Source of the DNA: Candidatus Brevefilum sp.
Lineage (GTDB): Bacteria; Chloroflexota; Anaerolineae; Anaerolineales; Anaerolineaceae
Length of the DNA stretch: 8,938 nt
Reading direction: 5' to 3'
Assembly (NCBI GenBank): GCA_007135845.1
Contig: SLIC01000081.1
Span: 1-8,938 of the forward strand
Numbering within the stretch: position 1 is the first letter of the stretch; each line of letters starts with the position of its first letter. Below are positions 1 through 5,245 of this stretch, piece after piece. The position numbers and the translations under genes are program-made. The notes under the pieces were generated by a model. The model saw only the letters and a program-made list of their open reading frames with translations. It searched no databases and was not told where the DNA came from.

Positions 1-69
1 AAAGGGCACAATCCAGGTGAGCGTCCCACCTACCTGGGGAAGAATTTTAAGGAAAATGGTTTAAATTGA
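1..69 (+). CDS. Possible C-terminal end of a gene entering from the left (partial)
   Basis: Frame 1 is open from the window edge to a TGA at 67-69 and encodes 22 residues ending in GKNFKENGLN. It reads like an ordinary hydrophilic protein tail. Frame 2 is also open, to a TAA at 62-64, and would end in GRILRKMV, so the frame is not settled. No domain can be recognised from so few residues. If real, the gene converges with the acyltransferase gene that ends at 134. The stretch between them (70-133) shows no strong terminator for the plus strand. Confidence 0.3.
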   Translation, partial: KGHNPGERPTYLGKNFKENGLN

Positions 70-119
70 AAAGGACGGAGTCTCCCTTTGGTGGAGTGGT
101 TTCGATTGTTGGTTCGTGT

Positions 120-154
120 AAAAAACGCTGTAACTACCCGACCAAACCGTTTTT
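120..154 (-). terminator. Weak candidate terminator at the end of the acyltransferase gene
   Basis: Read on the minus strand, AAAAACG (154-148) can pair with CGTTTTT (127-121), and the T-tract continues to position 120. The loop of 20 nt contains the TAG stop codon of the acyltransferase gene. The stem is A/T rich with only two G-C pairs, so termination here would be weak. It is listed because it is the only T-tract after the gene. Confidence 0.25.
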
Positions 155-1285
155 AATGGGGGAGCGCATGCTGTTAGGGAAGCAGCCGCCCCGTTCAATC
201 ACCTTGGCACCGGTGTGGGCATTGCGGTAGCGATAGATGGGCTTAAGGGTAAGCGCATAATTGTTCTCCAGTGACCAGCTGGCAAGCTGGCGTAGTTCCC
301 TTAAAGATTTTTCAACGCACAAGCCTTCATCAACGCCAAAGCGGTATGTGAAGTATCCCGGATTGATCTTGAGATAATCGAGGATGGCATCCCAGGCACT
401 GATCACAGGTGTTAAATCAGATCGAAAGGTGACGTTCATGAGGGGGTAAAGGGGCAAATGAAGGTTGCGGACCAAAACATCCAGCATGGTGGGGTTGTAC
501 ATAAAATGGGCATAGGCAGCACCATGCTTTAGCGGGAGGTTTTCGGGGAGCGGGACTTTGACGTCCGTCTCGTAATCGTAAACGCTGACCTTCAGCTCAT
601 AGCGTTCATCCACTTTCCGATTGAAAAGCCGCAAATCCTCTTCGGGGACCAGGTCATTGATCCTATCTAAGAGTTCCCTGGCAGAGCGCTCCAGGTTTTC
701 TTTAAGGGACGCCCCATTATCTGCCAGGGTGGCTGGCGGGATAAGTTCACCAACATTCATGACCAGTTTAGGGCGTTTGAATCGCAGGGCTTTTGGTAAG
801 CCGTCATGGATACCACCAAAGCCGACGGGAAGGATGGGTGCCTGGCCGCGGTAACTCAGCCAGGCGGCGCCAATCTGTGCCTGCATCTTAGCCGGGTCCC
901 AGATACCGCCTTCCGGGAAAATGCCCAAAATACCATCCTGTTCGAGAATGCTTAAAGCTTTATTGAGTCCCTGTCGATCCAGGTTACCCCGGTTAATGGG
1001 AATCAGGTCATAGGCTTTGACGATGAAAGCATAATTTGGGTCAAAGGGGATATCGCCATTACCGATAAACTCTACCATGCCAGGGTTGTAAACCGCCATC
1101 ATGACTGCCTCCAGGGAGGCTGAATGATTGCCAGCCAGGATCACAGGACCTTTTTCGGGCAGCCTTTCCTTGCCATGGATCTCGACATTTGCCATCAGGG
1201 TCAAAAGGGCTTTACCCAGGAATGTCATCCCACTGCGTATGAAAACACGGCGGGGGTACTTCACACTGTTCAGGTTGTTACTCAT
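134..1285 (-). CDS. PlsC-like glycerolipid acyltransferase with C-terminal extension
   Basis: Likely a membrane-associated acyltransferase of the PlsC/LPLAT family, which transfers an acyl chain to a lysophospholipid or related acceptor in phospholipid synthesis. The four family blocks are visible in order: block I NHSASLE at 53-59 (His54 with Glu59, HX4E instead of the usual HX4D), block II IPINRG at 95-100, block III FPEGG at 123-127, and block IV ILPVG at 151-155. The catalytic domain ends near residue 215. Residues 216-383 are an extension absent from minimal PlsC proteins (about 240 residues), rich in aromatic residues and without a motif I recognise. A short hydrophobic stretch (20-32) could dock on the membrane. 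The ATG at 1285 has no clear ribosome binding site. The gene is divergent from the FkbM-family gene. The acyl acceptor cannot be told from sequence, and an ornithine-lipid or ether-lipid role is possible. Confidence 0.85.
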   Translation of the reverse strand: MSNNLNSVKYPRRVFIRSGMTFLGKALLTLMANVEIHGKERLPEKGPVILAGNHSASLEAVMMAVYNPGMVEFIGNGDIPFDPNYAFIVKAYDLIPINRGNLDRQGLNKALSILEQDGILGIFPEGGIWDPAKMQAQIGAAWLSYRGQAPILPVGFGGIHDGLPKALRFKRPKLVMNVGELIPPATLADNGASLKENLERSARELLDRINDLVPEEDLRLFNRKVDERYELKVSVYDYETDVKVPLPENLPLKHGAAYAHFMYNPTMLDVLVRNLHLPLYPLMNVTFRSDLTPVISAWDAILDYLKINPGYFTYRFGVDEGLCVEKSLRELRQLASWSLENNYALTLKPIYRYRNAHTGAKVIERGGCFPNSMRSPIKNGLVG

Positions 1286-1314
1286 AACTTACATCAACTA
1301 ATTCTATTTTCTGA

Positions 1315-1353
1315 AAGGGACGGTTTTTATAAAAATGGCATCCACTGTCCCTT
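1315..1353. repeat. Imperfect inverted repeat upstream of the acyltransferase gene
   Basis: Arms AAGGGACGGT (1315-1324) and ACTGTCCCTT (1344-1353) are complementary over 10 bp with a single G-T pairing. The 19-nt spacer is AT-rich and includes TATAAAAA. It begins 30 bp before the acyltransferase start codon, so it would lie in the leader or promoter. It may be an operator or an RNA stem in the leader; which one is unknown. Confidence 0.45.
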
Positions 1354-1443
1354 GTTTGGGTTTCCCAGTATATTGTAAACCAAGGTGATTATATCCCATT
1401 TACAAAACAAATTCGATGAGAGGGTTATTAATCTTATCCAGTT

Positions 1444-1465
1444 AGGGCGGCGCATATGTCGCCCT
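1444..1465. repeat. Stem-loop in the intergenic region
   Basis: AGGGCG (1444-1449) pairs with CGCCCT (1460-1465), and two inner pairs (one G-T) extend this to 8 bp around a 6-nt loop. No T-tract follows on either strand, so it does not look like an intrinsic terminator. A TATAAT at 1468-1473 follows directly, so a regulatory role is possible. Confidence 0.4.
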
Positions 1466-1606
1466 TGTATAATATTGAAGATAGTTTAGATTAAATCATA
1501 AATTATTGTCTGTTCCCCTTGCGGATCAGTCTAAACCATTTGTTTTTCAACACCCCTCGATGTGACTGCTGGGCAGAGCCGAGTTAAAGTTAGGTTTATC
1601 ACAGCG

Positions 1607-1639
1607 ATTGTATTACAATGGTCAAACGTCAAGTATAAT
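1607..1639 (+). promoter_or_regulatory. Candidate promoter with overlapping palindrome for the FkbM-family gene
   Basis: A perfect -10 hexamer TATAAT lies at 1634-1639, about 60 bp before the start codon of the FkbM-family gene. The upstream element is poor: TTACAA (1613-1618) with a 15-bp spacer or TTGTAT (1608-1613) with a 20-bp spacer. Both overlap the palindrome ATTGTATTACAAT (1607-1619), two 6-bp arms around one central base. A palindrome across the -35 position is the usual place for a repressor or an activator site. The function is inferred. Confidence 0.4.
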
Positions 1640-1700
1640 CTTGGCATGTTTTTTCTAACTGCTGGCTGTTAGGTTGAGGATTATTTACGGATATTAACAC

Positions 1701-2441
1701 ATGGATTTTTCAAAGATCAGTTACCGCAGTTTTATCGGACGCTTGGTGCGATTGCCGCTGCGCCTGATTCCAAAAGGGATGGTTCTGCCTATATTGCAGG
1801 GACAATTGCGCGGCAAGAAGTGGATTGTCGGGTCTGGAGAGCATGGTTACTGGCTAGGAAGTTACGAAATCCATAAGCGAAGGGCATTTGAGCAGGTGAT
1901 CCAGCCCCATATGGTGGTTTATGATATTGGGGCGAATGTGGGGTTTTACAGCATCCTGGCGTCCCACCTGGCGGGGTCAAAAGGAAAAGTGTACGCCTTT
2001 GAGCCATTGAAGAGGAATGTTGAATTTATTCGACGGCATGCGGCACTCAATCAGATGGAAAACATCGAAGTATTTGAAGCGGCGGTTTCAGATCAAAGCG
2101 GCGAGGCTTATTTTGACCTGGGCGTCAGCATCGCTACCGGTCATCTTTCTGAAACCGGAAGCGTTAAAGTTCCACTGTTGCGTTTGGACGATTTGGTTGC
2201 GACCGGAGACATTTTGCCGGCAGATGTAATGAAAGTGGATGTGGAAGGCGCCGAATATGACGCACTGCAAGGTGCGATAATGCTGATAGAAGAGCACCGT
2301 CCGACCATCTTTTTAGACACTCACGGTCGTGATGTACATGATCTTACACTTAAGCTGTTGACTTCTTACGGCTATCAATTTGAAATTCTTGACAACCGGC
2401 CCCTGCCAGCGGCCAAGGAATTGATCGCACGTCCTGGCTAA
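1701..2441 (+). CDS. FkbM-family SAM-dependent methyltransferase
   Basis: Predicted cytoplasmic methyltransferase that uses S-adenosylmethionine. FkbM-family enzymes usually O-methylate sugars, polyketides or other small or glycan substrates. The SAM-binding motif I is VVYDIGANVGFYS (72-84), and the acidic residue after the second strand is E101 in AFEP (99-102). The family signature VMKVDVEGAE lies at 176-185, and a likely strand PTIFLDTHG follows at 201-209. The 246-residue length fits a single-domain member. Residues 1-70 are basic and hydrophobic and probably form a substrate-binding cap. The start is supported only by a weak CGGA element 9 nt upstream; a stronger GAGGA (1676-1680) is too far away. 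It stands alone on the plus strand with no glycosyltransferase neighbours, so its substrate cannot be inferred from context. Confidence 0.88.
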   Translation: MDFSKISYRSFIGRLVRLPLRLIPKGMVLPILQGQLRGKKWIVGSGEHGYWLGSYEIHKRRAFEQVIQPHMVVYDIGANVGFYSILASHLAGSKGKVYAFEPLKRNVEFIRRHAALNQMENIEVFEAAVSDQSGEAYFDLGVSIATGHLSETGSVKVPLLRLDDLVATGDILPADVMKVDVEGAEYDALQGAIMLIEEHRPTIFLDTHGRDVHDLTLKLLTSYGYQFEILDNRPLPAAKELIARPG

Positions 2442-2599
2442 GAGAACACCCCGTACGTGCAAATTAATTAGAATATTATCATATAAATACAGCAAATCCA
2501 TGAAGCAGGGAGATAAGGACTCTGTTGAGGGTTGGATAGCTGTACCTGTTGCTGTCCATACGGGGGCATGCTTGAATTGGAAAATGACATCAGGTGCAA
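2442..2599. other. Convergent intergenic gap with one weak hairpin
   Basis: This 158-bp gap lies between the ends of two convergent genes. GGATAGC (2534-2540) can pair with GCTGTCC (2551-2557) with one G-T pair and a 10-nt loop. Neither side has a T-tract, so it is not a standard intrinsic terminator. No other feature is visible. Confidence 0.4.
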
Positions 2600-3349
2600 T
2601 TATGTCCGGGAACAGATGAACACCAGGCTCTCGCTCTGCTCTTCTGGCTGCAGGAGATCATAGGCACTGTGGTATTGGATATTGCGAAAGCCTGCTTGAC
2701 TGAGCAGTTCACTAAAGGTTTCTGGTTGGTAATATCGCAGGTTGAATTGCTCCCATTCAGTTTCGATCACCCGGTCATCCCGGATTAAATCATAGCGATT
2801 GATCCCTTGATAGACTGGTTCTAAAGCATCCATTTTTCCTGAAGAATGCATTACGATTTTCGATCCATCCTGAAGATAAACTGAGCGCTCAGGACTCGCC
2901 GCAGATTCTTCCTGGGGTTCAAGCCATTGTTCAATTTCAACAACGAAGGTCGCACCTGGTGCCAGGGCATGAAGAATTTGACTTAGGGCTTGCCTGACCT
3001 CAGCAAGATCGGTCAGCAGACAGATGGAGCCTGCTGGGATCATGGCAAACCGGAAAGCATCAGGGAGCGCCATATGGTGGATGTATTGCTGAAACAAATT
3101 GGGTGCTAAACCCAATGAAGCAGCTCGCTGCCGGCAGGCTGACAGCATCGCAAACGAGGCATCCATACCGGTTATCTCGAAACCTGCCAGCATCATCGGG
3201 ATGAGGAAGCGGCCTGAACCGCACATTGGCTCAAGAATTGGGCCGGCGTCCGTTTGCGCCTGCTGGACATAAAAAGAAAGCGCATCCGGAGGAGGGTGGG
3301 GCTTGTCCAGGTCATAAAATGCCGTGGAAAGTTTACCGTAACTGATCAC
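2600..3349 (-). CDS. Class I SAM-dependent methyltransferase
   Basis: A predicted Rossmann-fold methyltransferase of the Methyltransf_11/25 type, cytoplasmic, substrate unknown. Motif I is ILEPMCGSGRFLIPM (38-52), with E40, G44 and G46 forming the SAM loop. The acidic residue at the end of strand 2 is D63 in ITGMDAS (59-65). IPAGSICLLTD (104-114) fits the later motif before strand 4, and PGATFVVEIE (131-140) fits strand 5. The C-terminal YYQPETFSELLSQAGF (206-221) is the usual substrate-side helix of this group. The start is GTG, fixed by a perfect AGGAGG (3364-3359) 9 nt upstream. The gene begins 56 bp after the rtcA stop on the same strand, so the two are probably cotranscribed. That makes an RNA-related substrate possible but unproven, because the sequence resembles small-molecule methyltransferases more than RNA ones. 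Confidence 0.85.
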   Translation of the reverse strand: MISYGKLSTAFYDLDKPHPPPDALSFYVQQAQTDAGPILEPMCGSGRFLIPMMLAGFEITGMDASFAMLSACRQRAASLGLAPNLFQQYIHHMALPDAFRFAMIPAGSICLLTDLAEVRQALSQILHALAPGATFVVEIEQWLEPQEESAASPERSVYLQDGSKIVMHSSGKMDALEPVYQGINRYDLIRDDRVIETEWEQFNLRYYQPETFSELLSQAGFRNIQYHSAYDLLQPEEQSESLVFICSRT

Positions 3350-3364
3350 TGTGGCGATCCTCCT
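3350..3364 (-). promoter_or_regulatory. Strong ribosome binding site setting a GTG start
   Basis: AGGAGG on the minus strand (3364-3359) lies 9 nt before the GTG at 3349-3347. This match and spacing identify GTG as the start of the methyltransferase gene. Confidence 0.85.
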
Positions 3365-3405
3365 GAATCGTAAACATAAGCAAATAGCCTCTTATTGGCA
3401 TGGTA

Positions 3406-4446
3406 TTAGTGAATGTTTATACCTGAAACATGAACCATGCCAGATTCGTTCAGGGCACCTTCAATTTCAATGTCAATGGGCAGAAATTGCTTGATGACAA
3501 GGGCATTGGTCAGGAGGTGCTGGGTGACTGTGCTGGTGCGAAAATGGGATGTGCCGTTGATCATCGACAGCGGCAACAAGAGCTGGTCTGCCAGGTATTG
3601 ATCCACACAGCCGTCCGTTTCAAGGAAAGCCAGCAAGCCATCCACGGCTTCATCTGCTACACGTTCAGCCGGTTTGCCAGGCGCGCCTAGGGCACTGTAA
3701 CAGGCACACCCAGCTTGTGAAAACTCAGCCGTTAACTGGATGAACGTGCCCTTGCCTGGCGCAGGTAAATCCAGTGTTTTTGTCTTAACATCCTTGCAAA
3801 ATGGATAAAGGCGCTTGAGCGCTTGGTGTTTTTGGCGTTTTGCTATGGATTCATCAAGGTTAGCCACACCTGATAAGCCGCGTATGCGGGTGAGGGCTCC
3901 ACGAGTCACATACGAGAGGGGTTTTAAATCCTGTGCAGGCAGTATCTTTGCGATCACTACACCGCCGCCCTGCGGATAAAACCCCGCATTTTGCAGGGTC
4001 AGGGCACCTCGAAAGCCAAGGGCATGCACTACCGGCAGCCAACACGCTTCAAGGTAATGGAAAATTGGGCTCCAGGGGACATGTGTTCCGCCGGTGAGCG
4101 TCACTTCTGATGTGCCGCCGCCCACACTGAGGGGGAGGAAGATAGTCTGGAGGACGAGGGACAGCGCACCGGCCGTTGAGATGTCAAAGCGGTAGCGGCC
4201 GGAACGCAGCGTGGTGGGGACCAGGGTTAACGCTCCACTGTTGAGGTGGGCGCCTGTGACTTTCGCGTTGGTCAGCTTGGCGATGGCATTGACTGCGGCC
4301 AGGTGCTGTGGGCGTAGGCCGGGCTGACGGCGATTTGCCCGGATGTGGTGGATGTGCACAGGGGTCTTGGTGAGCGCAGAAAGGGTCAGGCTGGTGCGCA
4401 GAATCTGGCCGCCGCCTTCACCCTGGGCGCCATTAATTTCGATCAT
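3406..4446 (-). CDS. rtcA: RNA 3'-terminal phosphate cyclase
   Basis: RtcA converts RNA 3'-phosphate ends to 2',3'-cyclic phosphates using ATP, through an AMP-histidine intermediate. Family blocks are all present: EGGGQILRTSL (10-20), the RANRRQPGLRPQH segment (37-49), GGTHVPWSP (119-127), GFYPQGGG (155-162) and TSTVTQHLLTN (305-315). H310 in the last block matches the catalytic histidine, position 309 in E. coli RtcA. The length of 346 residues is normal for the family. I chose the ATG at 4446 because GAGGAG (4460-4455) lies 8 nt upstream; a TTG one codon earlier would be only 5 nt away. No rtcB ligase or rtcR regulator is in the window, unlike the enterobacterial rtcBA operon. A methyltransferase gene follows closely. 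Upstream lie two parS sites. Confidence 0.94.
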   Translation of the reverse strand: MIEINGAQGEGGGQILRTSLTLSALTKTPVHIHHIRANRRQPGLRPQHLAAVNAIAKLTNAKVTGAHLNSGALTLVPTTLRSGRYRFDISTAGALSLVLQTIFLPLSVGGGTSEVTLTGGTHVPWSPIFHYLEACWLPVVHALGFRGALTLQNAGFYPQGGGVVIAKILPAQDLKPLSYVTRGALTRIRGLSGVANLDESIAKRQKHQALKRLYPFCKDVKTKTLDLPAPGKGTFIQLTAEFSQAGCACYSALGAPGKPAERVADEAVDGLLAFLETDGCVDQYLADQLLLPLSMINGTSHFRTSTVTQHLLTNALVIKQFLPIDIEIEGALNESGMVHVSGINIH

Positions 4447-4492
4447 CAAGCGATCTCCTCAGGTGTGAGATTACTCAAATCTTACCATAGGA

Positions 4493-4508
4493 TGTTTCAC
4501 GTGAAACA
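4493..4508. other. parS: parS centromere site 1 (ParB/Spo0J binding)
   Basis: TGTTTCACGTGAAACA is a perfect 16-bp match to the chromosomal parS consensus; one further base pair each side extends it to an 18-bp palindrome. ParB nucleates here, spreads, and works with ParA and SMC in origin segregation. It lies 46 bp upstream of the rtcA start codon. It is not a Noc site, which has the core ATTTCCCGGGAAAT. Confidence 0.95.
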
Positions 4509-4588
4509 TTCGTTAATTTTGTTTTCTCTTACGGGGTAACGGATAGGAGCATAGGTGTTGTGAAAAGTTAAATAGCGATGTGTTTTAT

Positions 4589-4618
4589 AGTATAGTGGTT
4601 ATGTTTCACGTGAAACAA
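4589..4618 (-). promoter_or_regulatory. Candidate rtcA promoter overlapping parS site 2
   Basis: On the minus strand TTGTTT (4618-4613) and TATACT (4594-4589) are separated by 18 bp, a fair match to a housekeeping sigma promoter. Transcription would begin near 4581 and leave a leader of about 135 nt that includes parS site 1. The -35 element overlaps parS site 2. On the plus strand TATAGT (4586-4591 or 4591-4596) might serve the divergent gene, but no good -35 is seen. Confidence 0.35.
4602..4617. other. parS: parS centromere site 2 (ParB/Spo0J binding)
   Basis: This is a second perfect 16-bp TGTTTCACGTGAAACA, with its centre 109 bp from that of site 1. The flanking sequences of the two sites differ, so this is not a simple recent duplication. 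A pair of perfect sites in one intergenic space makes chance occurrence very unlikely and marks a ParB loading zone near the origin. Confidence 0.95.
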
Positions 4619-4683
4619 TCACAATCAGCTGTCAGTTTTTCCAAATGAACAACTGGCTTTATCAAAAAGGTAGTGGTGTTTGG

Positions 4684-5187
4684 ATGTCGTACTGGATCAT
4701 GGTCTTCACAAAAATTCATTTGGGGCGTTTCAGCGAGGATGAGGTGTTATCAGCCATAACGACCTCAAATTTCAATACGCTTTGTGATCAGTACGGTCTG
4801 GACCCGGCGTTGATCCAACCGACTGTAGATTGCCTTGCCGTCGAGTTGGCTGCCAAATGTCTCCAGCCGCTCTTTGCGTTACGATACCAGCCCAAGCACC
4901 AGCCGCCCATTGTGGTGACGGAATGGGCCGTCAGGGAACCAGTAGGCGCGCAGCTTATGGCAGATGTGATGGCTCGTTTCCCGCCTCCAATTGATCACGA
5001 AAACCTTGAGCAAATCCGTTTTGTCTACAGTGTGGAGCTGGTTGATTCACAGTTGAGCGATTTGGGGCTTTTGCTGGGTTATGAGTTGGCTCGCTGGATT
5101 GCAGACCGGGGGGCGGGGCTTGTTTTAGGCTTGGATCGCACCTGGTATCGTTTGAACGCTTTCCAGGCGTTTATCCCTTTCTCGTGA
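4684..5187 (+). CDS. Conserved-looking protein of unknown function beside parS
   Basis: I do not recognise this protein. From the ATG at 4684 it has 167 residues; an in-frame ATG at 4645 would add 13 and one at 4699 would remove 5. I prefer 4684 because AAGGT (4667-4671) lies 12 nt upstream, whereas 4645 has no ribosome binding site. Numbering from 4645, residues 29-75 look helical (EDEVLSAITT, LIQPTVDCLAVELAAK). A strand-like PPIVVTEW follows at 87-94, and an amphipathic helix LLLGYELARWIADRG at 142-156. The tail GLVLGLDRTWYRL (158-170) suggests a closing beta hairpin. There are no transmembrane segments, signal peptide, metal-binding cluster or helix-turn-helix that I can see. Its open frame has normal codon use, and it stands alone on the plus strand between rtcA and the dikinase-like gene. 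Confidence 0.7.
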   Translation: MSYWIMVFTKIHLGRFSEDEVLSAITTSNFNTLCDQYGLDPALIQPTVDCLAVELAAKCLQPLFALRYQPKHQPPIVVTEWAVREPVGAQLMADVMARFPPPIDHENLEQIRFVYSVELVDSQLSDLGLLLGYELARWIADRGAGLVLGLDRTWYRLNAFQAFIPFS

Positions 5188-5245
5188 ATGGTTGGTTGTG
5201 CTGATTATGGGCGCTTGTATTTATGTTGGTTTAAGAGCAAGCCGT

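Larger units (their letters stand above)
1286..1700. other. 415-bp non-coding divergent intergenic region
   Basis: This gap separates two divergent genes and must hold both their promoters. I see no convincing gene in it. It contains an inverted repeat at 1315-1353, a stem-loop at 1444-1465, and a 13-bp palindrome beside a TATAAT box at 1607-1639. A TATAAT on the minus strand (1393-1388) could serve the acyltransferase gene, but no good -35 element accompanies it. The sequence is clearly more AT-rich than the flanking genes. Confidence 0.7.

Noticed and set aside
70..133. tRNA-like GGTTCG stretch near the left edge
   Set aside because: No cloverleaf can be formed; acceptor, D and anticodon stems are missing.
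1433..1442. DnaA-box-like TTATCCAGT
   Set aside because: It differs from TTATCCACA at two positions and is isolated; an origin needs a cluster.
1531..1647. 38-residue minus-strand open frame in the divergent gap
   Set aside because: It has no ribosome binding site, no recognisable composition, and overlaps the candidate promoter of the FkbM-family gene.
3424..3432. parS half-site TGAAACAT near the end of rtcA
   Set aside because: Only half of the palindrome is present, so it is not expected to bind ParB as a nucleation site.
4447..4449. TTG start for rtcA
   Set aside because: The following ATG at 4446 has a better spacing (8 nt) to GAGGAG and is a preferred start codon.
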